Origin: Phytopythium helicoides
Lineage: Eukaryota; Oomycota; Peronosporomycetes; Pythiales; Pythiaceae
Direction of reading: 5' to 3'
Assembly: GCA_024867545.1 (NCBI GenBank)
Contig: JANFNE010000011.1
Coordinates: 186,001 to 250,000, forward strand
DNA: 64,000 bases
Below are positions 1 to 10,471 of this stretch, in pieces. The position numbers were made by a program, and so were the translations under genes. Position 1 is the first letter of the stretch. Every line of letters begins with the position of its first letter. The notes below the pieces were generated by a model. The model had not been told where the DNA came from. It did not search any database and saw only the letters and a program-made list of their open reading frames with translations.

Positions 1-42
1 GATTTCATCGTGCTTAATGATACTGCTGTGATACCTTCCCAG

Positions 43-674
43 TGAACAATTTTGCTTACTTCGTCCCCTCCAATCACATTCGCGTGAATATGGCAGTGGA
101 TTTAGCACACACTTTCAGCGGCATAATAGCTCGAGTGGACTTACGTGATTTCCGGTCGGTGGAGTTCTTGGATCTAGCTCAAGACGTCGACGATGATCTG
201 CGGGGTTTCCAGCATGGATTCAGCTACAAGCACTACGTGTTCTTGGTTCCGCATCGGCCCAAGTCGTTTGTGCCAGCTGATTCCTCCCAGTTTTCTGGAA
301 AAGTGGCGCGGATCGACACAAGAGACTTCACAGCCAGTGGAGTGGCAGTTCTAGATCTGGCTGCAGCTTTGCGTAGTCAGGTGCCCGACTTTGCCGACCG
401 TGACCTGCGTGGCTTCCATGGAGGCTTTGCGTCAGGCAAGTACGGATTCTTCGTGCCATTTTATTCTGGTGCGGTTTACTCGGGGAAAGTCTGCCGCATC
501 AACTTGGACAAGTTTGAAGAGGTACAAGCTCTCGACCTGACGCAACTAGATGACCGACTTCGCGGATTTTCGGACGGCGTCGTCTCTCGTGTCCAAGAGG
601 ATCTTGACGTCGATCTCTTTGGCGAGTTCCAAATGCGTGTCGGCACGACCACGCCATACGAGTACATCTACTGA
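43..674 (+). CDS. Partial 3' exon of a repeat protein (LRGF..GF repeats)
   Basis: Only the last exon is present. Bases 35-42 read as a 3' splice site (cttcccag), so the coding sequence enters at about 43 with one base of its first codon supplied by an exon outside the window. About 210 residues follow to a TGA. The protein consists of about three imperfect repeats of 50-58 residues, each with a Y-x-FVP box, a SGKV/I-R-I-D/N segment, a VLDL element and an LRGF-x-GF box. There is no catalytic motif, signal peptide or membrane segment in this part. I do not recognise a named family; the spacing suggests a repeat (solenoid or propeller-like) scaffold, which is inference. Length, localisation and function cannot be judged without the 5' part. 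Confidence 0.7.
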
Positions 675-1105
675 GGCCTCGCCAAGTATGTAGTTGAGGT
701 TGGATTGAAGACCGTGGCCGCCATGGGATTGGATCTGAATGGAGAAACCAAGCAGGACGAGCCAACACTTTATCAACACTAAATCAGTAGATTGGATACT
801 AACGTAATGAAATAAGTACATTTATTCCCTCACTTTGTCAGATGGGATCTTGATGGCAGCAGCGTCCTACATGGTCAAAATGCCTCGCCAAGCACCAATT
901 CGCTGCCTCGCGACTTAACACAAACTGAAGTTAGTGGTGCCCATGACACCATTGACTCATGTCGGGTTCAGAATTGTAGGTTTGCTCATTCAGCATTCCA
1001 CGTTGCTCCTCCCTCTCGCCACCCACCACGACGGTGGCACCGTGGCGCCTGCGTGGGATGCCCTGACGCGACGAGGGTGCGATGGGCAAGCCCTCTCCGT
1101 ACACG

Positions 1106-1126
1106 CGCTTCGCGTGACGCGAAGCG
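1106..1126. repeat. Perfect 10-bp inverted repeat, 1-nt loop
   Basis: CGCTTCGCGT, one base, then its exact reverse complement ACGCGAAGCG. It would form a very GC-rich hairpin or cruciform. No gene ends immediately upstream, so a terminator role is not supported; it may be a remnant of a repeat element. Confidence 0.75.
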
Positions 1127-1743
1127 GATGGATCCGATTGCCGCCCCGCTTCAGAAGCGACCAGATGCGGCAGCAAACTTTGGCAACACGAGCAAAAACC
1201 CAAGGAAAAGCATCTAGGAAAGCGCTCGCTCCAAGCAGCAGCTCGCTTCAGTTCTGAGCAAGCAAGCGTGCTGCATGGCTCTCGAGAGTGGCACGGGCGG
1301 CTGGCATTGTGGGTCCTGCGCGGCCGTAGGCCTGAGCGAGTTGAAGCTGGCAGCATCGCGGCAAAGATGATGCGAAACCCGAAAGGCATTCACAGTGTCA
1401 ACAGTGTGATCGCGCCACAGCAGCACTTGGTCGTTGTACTGTATCGACCGATCGAGTGGAGGGCTGATCCTGAACGAATCTCAGGCAGCAGCGGCGTTGT
1501 GGGTGTAGCGATCATCGCTTCCTCATTTGCTTGGTGTGCTCTCAGTCTCCACGGCGTGTCAACGTCAACGCGATGCGATGGACCAGGCATCTCGAAACAG
1601 CCACTCACTTAGCGTTTGTATGCAGGTCCGGCTCACCACCGCTCGCCGAATGGTGGTGTAGGTGTCGGGTTGAACTCCTGTGAAACCTGATAGTCCAGCC
1701 CGTTGGACCTGCGAAAATCCATGTAGCGTAAACGACACACATG

Positions 1744-1764
1744 AAAAACCCAACTTGGGTTTTT
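1744..1764. repeat. Perfect 10-bp inverted repeat, 1-nt loop
   Basis: AAAAACCCAA, one base, then TTGGGTTTTT, exactly self-complementary. It lies 593 bp upstream of the first epimerase start codon. The function is unknown. Confidence 0.75.
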
Positions 1765-2320
1765 GCTCGATCTGCCCCCACCCACCGCGTCACGCTAGTC
1801 GAGCGAGCCTCCGTTCCGCTTGGTCTGAAGCCTGTCGCGACGGCCGGCGTTTGCGTTCGAGGTGCGGTTGCATCGGTCGCTGCAGCCCTAGGATACTACT
1901 GTGCGGTACATGCACATACACTCGTCGCATACAGTCGACGCCCGCGCGTCAGTCTCGCCGTCACGAAGTGGTGGTGTACAGCCAGCGCTCTGCGACGTCA
2001 GTGGACGCGGTGTTTTTTTCTGGGGCGCAACTTGATTTCTTGGTCGCCGCTGGGTTTTTGCCGGCCCGACCTCTGAGACTCGATGCGCGGCTCCGTGCGT
2101 CTGTAAACATGGCGTTCCGCCCCGGACGCCATACAAACTTCAAGTCGCCATCAGTGCATGCAGATGCTGCGAGACTCGGGACCAGCCCGCAGAGTGGCAC
2201 GGCGCGGCGTCCATCTCTCTGCGCGACGCGCTGGCTGGTCCGTCGGCCCCGCGGGCGGCGCGTGCGTCGCCTGCGCTCACTTTGGAATCTTCCGCACACG
2301 CAGCAAGCAGGACGCGAGCG

Positions 2321-2340
2321 AGCCAAGCCAAGCCAAGCCA
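2321..2340 (+). repeat. Short tandem repeat (AGCCA)x4 in a 5' leader
   Basis: Four perfect copies of AGCCA lie about 16 bp before the start codon of the first epimerase gene. They probably sit in its 5' UTR. Confidence 0.7.
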
Positions 2341-2356
2341 AGAAGAGCCGACCGCC

Positions 2357-3637
2357 ATGGCGCCGCAGACGTTCCCCAACCACAAGGGCCACCCCGAGCA
2401 GAAGGAGGTCAAGCTCGAGAGCAGCTGGATGCTCGTGTCCAAGACCCACCTGTACCTCGGCGCCGTGCTTGTCTTCCTCGTCGGCGCGCTCTTCGGCGGA
2501 GGATACCTGTACCAGTCGACCAGCCTCGCGCGTTCGCTCGGGGCGACGATTGTCGAGGAGGCCGCGCCGCACAAGCCCACCGTGCTCGTCACTGGTGGTC
2601 TCGGCTTCATTGGCAGCCACGTCGTGGAGGACCTCATTGCCAACGACTTCCAGGTGAGCTGGTGTTGTTGTTGTCGTCACGGATTCGTGGGAGTTTGGGG
2701 CTGACTGGACGTCGTGCAGGTCGTGATCTACGATGACATGAGCAACGGCAAGAACTTCAACCACGACGTCGCCGCCGTGCTTGTCAAGGACATCACGGTC
2801 GTCAACGACTACTCGTACATCATCCACAAGGTCGGCTCTCGTTGGCAGTAGCATTGCTCATGGACCAGTGGAACTCACAGCAGCATTCTTGCATCCTCAC
2901 AGATTGACTACATTGTGCACCTGGCCGCTGCCATCTCGGTCGAGGAGAGCACGCGCCTCCCGGAGAAGTACGAGCGTATCAACATTGAGGGCTCGCGCAA
3001 GGTGCTCGAGTGGGCCCTGAAGCACGGCGTCAAGCGTGTCGTGGCTGCCTCGTCGGGTGCTACCTACGGTACTCCTCTGCCGGAGAACCTCCCGCTCAAG
3101 GAGGAGTCGGCCACGGGCGGTATCTGCGCGTACGCCACCACCAAGTTCGACATGGAGAAGCTCATGAACGAGTACAACCAGAAGTACGGCCTCCCGTCGA
3201 CGGCACTCCGCTTCTTCAACGTGTACGGCCCGCGCCAGGACCCCCACTCGTCGTACAGCGGTGTCGTCTCGTGGATGATGGAGCAGGCCAAGATCAACGG
3301 CACCATCAAGGTGACGGGCGACGGTGAGCAGTACCGTGACTTTGTCTACGTCAAGGATGTCGCTCGCGCCATCCGCACGGCCATGCTGCTGAACGACAAC
3401 GAGTACGACGTGTTCAACGTGTGCACGGGTGTGCCGACGTCGATCAACGAGGTGGCCACGCGCATCAAGGAGAAGTTCGGCTCGTCGGCCCCGATTGTTC
3501 ACATCCCGTACCGCCAGGGCGACGTCAAGGAGTCGGTCTGCTCGCCGGTCAAGGCGGCCACGAAGCTCGGCTTCACGGCCGGCTTCACGTTCTCGGAGGG
3601 CATCGGCGAGACCCGCGACTGGTTCATGACTCTGTAA
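2357..3637 (+). CDS. Membrane-anchored UDP-sugar 4-epimerase-like SDR, copy 1
   Basis: Extended short-chain dehydrogenase/reductase resembling UDP-glucose/UDP-GlcNAc 4-epimerases, which interconvert nucleotide sugars using bound NAD. Three exons: 2357-2653, 2720-2830, 2903-3637 (380 aa), with both introns in phase 0. Residues about 32-50 form one hydrophobic segment after a short charged N-terminus, suggesting a type II anchor with the enzyme in the Golgi or ER lumen (inference). The Rossmann motif is G80-x2-G83-x2-G86. The catalytic Tyr213-x3-Lys217 follows a Ser-rich strand at 184-188. The YGPRQDP motif matches 4-epimerases better than UDP-xylose synthases. The start was chosen for its strong context (gccATGg). 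A second copy lies downstream at 5182. Substrate is not determined; a UDP-glucuronate-acting relative is possible. Confidence 0.88.
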
Positions 3638-5181
3638 GAGAGTACCTACCCACAAAATTGACTGGACTGTGATGATCGAGAGCCACGACAAATCAGCAGC
3701 GACACCGTCAATCAGCGACTTCGCCCATCCAACCATTGCGAATCTCGCGAAGGAGAGGATGGCATTCCTGATTCATCGACGCATCACAGGGAAGCGAGGC
3801 GAGAGACCGGCTGGCTGGCAATGCGAAGCTCCCGCGCCATTGAGACAGTCAAAAGAGAGTTGAAGAGAGAAAAACGTAGCAGAAAAACAACAGAAAAAGA
3901 CAAAAACCCACCACAAGAAAAACCCACGTAAATATAGACAAAAACACTACTTTTTGGGAATTTCTTTGTATTTACAGTGTATGACCATGTAGTGTCACTT
4001 CAATGTAGCCATCGATGCCGTCGGAGCTCGTCGTCGCCGTGTTCGTTGTTTCCGTTGTGTTTGTCACCAACTAAACTAAAATTCGTCACATCTTCATTGC
4101 CCACTTTACAAAACACGAACACCGAGTCGACACAGGCTCAGTTGTCGCTGCTACCACCCCGTACCAACTTGATGTTGCTGCAGATCATTCATTCAGCGCT
4201 CTTGGACACTGTCGCTCGTGCTGACCGTTGTATAGCGGCTATGGAACCATCTACACCGCCAAATGCATCGCTATAGCAGCTGCTGGTACTGCTGCCGCTG
4301 CTGCTGGTGTCAGCATCTTTTCCACCATCTAATATTAATTCTACGGTTGAAAACGACCTGAATAACACGCTGACGATACTCGTACTGAATCACAAGCTGC
4401 TCCGAATACTCGCAGCGATCGAAGCATGTCAAGGTGCTGCCAAACTGATCCAGCAGCCCGCACCACTGCGCACTTCGCTCATCATAAAAACGTCACAGGT
4501 TGAACGGCCCGAAGAGCCACCATCACCCATTGCGATGAAGCCACACGGGAACGAAATCGAAGTCGAGCATGCCGAGCCGGCAAAAACTGCACCTTCGTGA
4601 ATGAACTCGAGGCCAGTTTTCCTAGCGATGAGTATGCGGTAACAGAACCTCAGACGCGCTGCCAACCACGTGCTTGCTCGCGCGCGCTAAGTACAAACTC
4701 ATCTACGAAGTGAACTTGCTCAGTATCGCCATGCCCACAGACCATGCACATCCAGTCAACTCGTTCACTTTCTACAACCCTCCTTATCGCCCTCCATCGA
4801 CATGTCCGCCGACCCCGCCGACGAACAGAAAGCAGATATCGCTTCAACTCAACTGTTGACAAGTCATTCCACGGTTGCTCGAAGGTCGTTCTTCACGGCC
4901 GCATCCCCGCCACGATATCCACTGTCCAAGGCTATGCGCTCTCTCCTCCATCCTTCCTACGCAACTCAAGTCAGCATCTATTCCTCCGTAATTACACTAC
5001 TACCCTCATATTCGTTTCAGGAGGCTTTAGTGTGCACCCGTGCGCCGCCGCTGACACCTCGTCGTCCGTACGTGGCATTGCGACACCTCACCCAGTCGAC
5101 GCACGCGGATCTCTCCCTCGGCCGCGGCTCACTCCTGCTCCTGCCGCCTCCGCCGCCCGCCGCCTGACGCCTGACGCCACG
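3638..5181. other. Intergenic region between the epimerase paralogs
   Basis: About 1.5 kb with an A/C-rich stretch (about 3850-3960), probably the 3' UTR and tail of copy 1, followed by DNA with short open frames and no recognisable domain. The last few hundred bases are the presumed promoter of copy 2. An in-frame ATG at 4744 would extend copy 2 but gives an unstructured, basic, low-quality extension and was not used. Confidence 0.5.
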
Positions 5182-6439
5182 ATGCTGCCGACGCGCGTGG
5201 GCCGCAATGGCCGTCCCGAGTCCAGCTGGCTGCTGCTGCCCAAGCTCTACGTGTACGTCGGCGCGCTGCTCATCTTCCTCATCGGCGCGCTCTTCGGCGG
5301 CGGCTACTACCAGTCGAGCGCCGTGCGGCTGGCCGGCAGCTCCATCTTCCAGCGCTTCGGCTCGGCCAAGCCCACGGTGCTCGTCACGGGCGGCCTGGGC
5401 TTCATTGGCAGCCACGTCGTCGAGGACCTGCTCGCCAACGGCTTCGAGGTGCGCTCGTCGCGAGCTGGTTGATGGGGAACGGGACGGGCTTTCCTTGCTG
5501 ACCAGCGACCGCCGCTTGAACAGGTTGTCATCTACGATGACATGAGCAACGGCAAGAACTTCAACCGCGGCACGGCTGCCGTGCTCGTCAAGGACATCAC
5601 GGTCGTCTCGGACTACGACTTCATCGTCCACAAGGTGGGGGCACCGGTCTCGTCTCACTCGCCCGTGGCAACTCTAACGGGATCGTGCTGTCGTTGTTGT
5701 GCAGATTGACTACGTTGTGCACCTGGCTGCTGCCATCTCGGTCGAGGAGAGCACGCGCCTGCCCGAGAAGTACGAACGCATCAACGTCGAGGGCTCGCGC
5801 AAGGTGCTCGAGTGGGCTGTCAAGAACAAGGTCAAGCGCGTCGTTGCAGCTTCCTCGGGTGCCACGTATGGCACCCCGCTCCCTGAAAATCTGCCCCTCA
5901 AGGAGGAGTCAGCCACGGGCGGTATCTGCGCGTATGCGACCACCAAGTTCGACATGGAGAAGCTGATGCGCCAGTTCAACGAGCAGTACGGGCTTCCGTC
6001 GACGGCGCTCCGCTTCTTCAACGTGTACGGCCCGCGCCAGGACCCCCACTCGTCCTACAGCGGCGTCGTCTCCTGGTTCATGGAGCAGGCGAAGATCAAC
6101 GGAACGCTGAAGGTGACGGGCGACGGTGAGCAGTACCGTGACTTTGTCTACGTCAAGGATGTCGCTCGCGCCATCCGCACGGCCATGCTGCTGAACGACA
6201 ACGAGTACGATGTGTTCAACGTGTGCACGGGCGTCAAGACGACCGTCAAGGAGGTTGCGACTCGCATCGTCGAGAAGTTTGGCTCGTCAGCCGCGATTGT
6301 CAACGTGCCGTTCCGCTCGGGCGACGTCAAGGAGTCGGTCGGGTCTCCCGAGAAGGCGTCCTCGAAGCTCGGCTTCACTGCGGCGTACTCGTTCTCGGAG
6401 GGCATCGGCGAGACCCGCGACTGGTTCCTCTCTCTGTAG
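5182..6439 (+). CDS. Membrane-anchored UDP-sugar 4-epimerase-like SDR, copy 2
   Basis: Paralog of the gene at 2357 with the same three-exon structure: 5182-5448, 5524-5634, 5705-6439 (370 aa). Intron positions and phases are identical; intron lengths differ slightly (75 and 70 nt against 66 and 72). It keeps the N-terminal hydrophobic anchor, the GxxGxxG nucleotide-binding loop and the Tyr-Ala-Thr-Thr-Lys catalytic motif. The N-terminal cytosolic tail differs (MLPTRVGRNG), while the last exon is nearly identical to copy 1, including 101 identical bases at 6110-6210. The start is the first ATG that gives the conserved tail-anchor layout. Presumably it is a redundant or compartment-specific isoform. 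Confidence 0.88.
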
Positions 6440-7929
6440 AATTGACTCTCCTTTTTCTTCCTGCGGTGGTGCTCGTTTCCGTGATACAATTGCGTTGATG
6501 TCACCTCGACAGGACAGCACCGATCGACCCTCTCTGCTACACTACCTACCTAGACCGTCACCAATACATATACGAGGCTTACTCACTTCAGCTTGCACCA
6601 ACGGAGCCGTTTGCGCGCCGCTCGATTGCCTGTCCACATTGCATTGCGCTAACACGAGCTCACCTCCTCCGTACCTCCCGAAAACCAGCAAGCAGTCCAG
6701 ACAGGAAAGAAGCTGGGTGCAGGTGCCACCTCATTTTCTCAGCCCAACCCGAGATGAGCCGATGATTTGCGAGACTAAAAACCTAGGTGCTGCAACACCA
6801 CCGGAGCTTGGAGCTTAACTCCATTGCCAAACGGCAGCAAACAGCACCCCATGGTGCCAGCAACTCCCGCCTGGTCCAAGCCACGGAAACTGAAGCTGCT
6901 GGGCGTTTGGAAACGGATAGGATCCGCTTGACGCCCGCTTTTCCAAACCACTGCGAGTGCAAGATCTGTAAATGGTGCCAAGTGCAGCAAAGCGATGGCA
7001 ATCACCGAGTGGCAATCACTGCCAAGTGAAGAAGAGCGTGGGATGACACAGACTGCAAGTTGCAGTCCTCGTAGCTGCTCACCGTTGAATACTCGAGGCG
7101 GTCTTAGTCCGACCGACTTGCGCAAATGGTGCCAAGCGACTTGGATTTTGTATGCGAATGTTGAACGGTCACGAGCAGTGACGAGGTGGTCGTCGTCGAG
7201 TGCACCCCCGCGCAGAAAAGGTGCGCGCGGGACCCTCTTTACACTTAATCGGGAGGGATTCCCTGCTTGGTTGAGATGGGCGGCTGCTTGCGCATGCCTT
7301 TTCACTGGCCAAAACTCGTTGCAAATCAAGCTCTCATTGGTCCAAATGCCCTACAATAAACTTGATCGGGAGATTTCCCCGCCGGGATTGCGCGCTATGG
7401 TGGCCAGCGCCGGCCCATACTCGGCGCCATACACTTCCGCGCGCTCTCGGGGTGGAAGGCGACAGACAGGCTCTTCCATTCGTCAAGCGCTCGCCGGCCG
7501 CCGAGGCGTCGGCAGCTCGCGAGGTCAGCCGCCGGGCGTCGCCCCAGCGTTTCGCGCGCGTGCGCGGGCTCTCGGCGCGTCGATCGAGCCGCCACTCGCC
7601 GTTTGGCGCGCAGCAGGTGAGGCGTTTTTCCCCTCTGTCCAAAGCCGAGCGAGACAGGCGCCAGCGGCACGGCCGGAAGGCTCGCGGGGCCTGCGAGCGG
7701 GCCACATGGGGCGCCGTGGAGGTGGTGATCCGACGTCTAACGGCCTGTGCGTGCACGTGCGACGTCTTTCTATGCAGGATCAGCGCCGGCTTTTTTGCTT
7801 GGTGACGGGGAGGGCGTAACGCGGACGCGTCCCGCCGTCGAGCTAACGGGGAGGGAGGCAGAGGGAGACTGGAGCGAGAGAGGTCGACTGGCGGACGGAG
7901 GTGCGCTCAGCAGACTGGAAGCACCGAGC
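6440..7929. other. Intergenic region, no supported gene
   Basis: About 1.5 kb holding the 3' end of epimerase copy 2 and the promoter of the GPCR-PIPK gene. Open frames on both strands lack domain signatures. The GPCR-PIPK frame remains open upstream to 7747, but the segment before 7930 is compositionally poor and has no good start. Confidence 0.5.
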
Positions 7930-10415
7930 ATGGGGGAGGACTACATGAGGCGCGACGTGCGCCCGCGACCGCTATACACGCGCGTCGGCGCGCTCACCTC
8001 GATCGTGAGCTGCTCCGTCATCATCGTGTCGTACCTGTGGAAGCGCAAGTGGCGGCGCCACCCAAACCCGCTCATCTACTGGAAGGCCGTCGTCGACTTA
8101 CTCTATGCGTTGCGCTTCCAGTTCGACTGGGACCAGTACATGAACCGCATGGGCTGTCGCGCCATCGCGACGGCCACGCAGTTCCTGTCGTTCGCGACCG
8201 AGTGCTGGTTCCTTAGCATGTCGGTCAACCTGTACCAGTGCTCCACGAACCCGTTCACGAACCTCAAGAGTAACCGCAAGGGCTACCACGCCTTCTCGTG
8301 GGGTGTCAGCTTCCTGTTTGCGCTCGTGCTGTGGATCTCCAACACAGACTTTGACCCCAAGCACCGCGCCACATGCTTTGTCGACGAGAACAACGCGGTC
8401 CATTTGATGATCTACTACTTGATCGTCGTCGTGTTCGTGCTCTTTGCTGTGGTGCTTGCTGTGCTGGAGACGCGAACGCACCCATACGGAGGCATGAACG
8501 AAGCTTTGAAGGCCAAGAAAGACGTCATTCGAAGCGCGCGGATATTTACCGTTGCGTACATTATCTACCAGATTGTAATCATCTCGCTTTGGGCGGCGGA
8601 TGTGTTGTACGTATGGAGGTACCCTGTGGCTCTCGAGTTGGTACGAAGTGTGGCGTCATTTCTCCAGACAGCCAAGGGCTTCATCGACATGGTAATTTGG
8701 ATTTCGATCAACGGAGTGCCGCGATTCGACTGCCAACCAAGCAAATGGAACGAAGTGTTTGATGGTGATCGATACAGTGACGTCGATATTGATCTCCAGC
8801 CCCAGCTCAATCTGGCTCTGCGCAAGGAAGTACTGCATTTTACCACCCGGGGTGTTGTTGCTGCTTCATCGAACTCCCACATGATCACAGATGGTCGCAG
8901 CGTTGTTCGGCTGCGTCTTCACGAGCTTGGAATGACGGTTCGCTTTGATGACTATCAACCCGAGCACTTCCGTGATATTCGTCAAGGATTCGGCATCAAT
9001 GAAACTCTGTATCGAAAGTCCTTCATGGCTACCTGCCATGAGCGGATAGAATCCGGTGGTTCCAGCGGCGCTTTCATGTTTTATACAGCTGATTACTCTT
9101 TCCTCGTCAAGTCAGTCACTAAGAGTGAGCGGAATGTGCTGCTTCGAATGCTTCCAGCGTATATTCGCCACATGAAGCAGAACCCAGACTCGCACCTGAC
9201 GCGATTCTACGGCTGCCACTCGATCGAAATGTATGGCCAGGTCTTTAATTTCGTTGTCATGGGTAATGCCATCGGTCGTGTGAGCATGCACCAGTTTTTC
9301 GACATCAAGGGTTCATGGGTCAATCGGAACGCTAAGGTACGCATTGCCAAATTTTGTTGTTGGCGTTACCTCTGTAGTTTGTTAACGCGTACCATCGTCT
9401 GGCATTAGGCTATCCCACCAGGAAAGACCGTGATCTGCACCTACTGCAACAACGCCTTCCGCTACGGAACCAAGTATGTAATGTACTGCAGCATGATGTA
9501 GCCGGGTTGAAAGACTAACGCTGATGTTTTCGATATATCAGCGAGTTTTGTCCGTACAGCATTCGCGGGAGCCACATGCCGCATATTGTTCTAAAGGACA
9601 ATGACTTTCATCGGAAGTTACGAGTGCTACCTGAAACAGCAGAAGACATTGTTCTTCAACTCGAAAGGGACAGCAACTTTTTGTGCGGCCAAGGCATCAT
9701 GGACTACAGCATGCTACTTAGTGTCCACAGTACCAAATACGTTGTCGATATCTGCGCCACTCGGCGATCCCACCGTGAAGACGGTCTCCAACGAAACGAA
9801 AGATCAATTACCCATCCTGCCACCCAGACGCGAGCGACTCGTTTATCGCGATGTCGGCCGAGCCTGATCCGACAGAGATTTCGAGTGATGAGGACCTTGA
9901 GCAGGTTGAGACTGTAAACCGCCGGACGTTCAACCGCAACTGCCGCTACTCAGGTACTCAATCTGAACGAAGACCCGAACACAGAAACACCGTTGCTGAA
10001 TGACAAACGGCTTGAACGGTATGACTCAATATCGTTCAGTGCACCCGATATGGATGGTCTGGGATTCGACGACGATGCGTTAGATTGGATTGGTTCGCGC
10101 TCTGTCGATAAACAAGGCTACAAGGCATGCGTCGTTGTCGGGCCAGACTACTACACTTTGGGTGTCGTCGACATGCTCCAAACCTGGACATGGGGTAAGC
10201 GCCTGGAGCGACTGTGGAAGACGATTGTGCTGCGGCAGGACCCGCTTGGAATTTCGGCAGCGCCGCCCAAGTTGTACGCTGAGCGCTTTCAGCGCAAGAT
10301 GCATGATATTCTTATGGTCCCGCAGGCGCAGCTCGGTTGCCGCGATCATGGCACTGAGATGAGCACCAACTCAACGAGTGCCTCATCAACTATGAGTATC
10401 TCGGCCGTTGTTTGA
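7930..10415 (+). CDS. GPCR-PIPK: 7TM receptor fused to phosphatidylinositol phosphate kinase
   Basis: The N-terminal about 290 residues carry seven hydrophobic segments. A PIP kinase domain follows with a G-loop (GGSSGAF), an ATP-binding Lys (FLVKS), the DIKGSW motif (family DLKGS), MDYSML and GVVDMLQ (family IID). This is the receptor-kinase architecture characteristic of oomycetes, also known in Dictyostelium, expected to link an external cue to phosphoinositide production at a membrane. Exons: 7930-9336, 9409-9473, 9542-10415. The last exon changes frame three times (about 9750, 9826 and 9943), each consistent with one extra base; removing them gives a continuous 780-aa protein. I read these as sequence errors, although introns of 98 nt (9730-9827) and 49 nt (9905-9953) could also restore the frame. 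It converges on the next gene with a 56-bp gap. Confidence 0.88.
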
Positions 10416-10471
10416 GTTTGCGAAATGGTTATGTAGCTAGAGAAAGTAATGTACGATGCACAACCTAGCTT

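Larger units (their letters stand above)
675..2356. other. Intergenic region, no supported gene
   Basis: About 1.7 kb between the repeat protein and the first epimerase. Open frames here are short, overlap on both strands and show no family signature. The region holds two compact perfect palindromes (1106-1126 and 1744-1764) and, at its right end, the promoter and 5' UTR of the first epimerase. Confidence 0.6.

Noticed and set aside
1680..2657. Open frame of about 325 codons overlapping the first epimerase
   Set aside because: It is a GC-driven shadow in another frame: Arg/Ser/Pro-rich, no domain, and it runs across the first exon of the real gene.
4307..4600. Plus-strand open frame of 97 codons with a Glu/Pro-rich product between the epimerases
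   Set aside because: It has no good start, no domain and no splice partner. A decayed element or chance frame is as likely as a gene.
4744..5181. Upstream in-frame extension of epimerase copy 2
   Set aside because: It adds about 146 residues of low-complexity sequence before the conserved tail-anchor layout shared with copy 1; it is probably 5' leader.
9730..9827. 98-nt intron in the GPCR-PIPK last exon
   Set aside because: Phase fits, but the donor (GTACCA) is poor and the removed sequence reads as coding in a shifted frame. Single-base errors explain it better.
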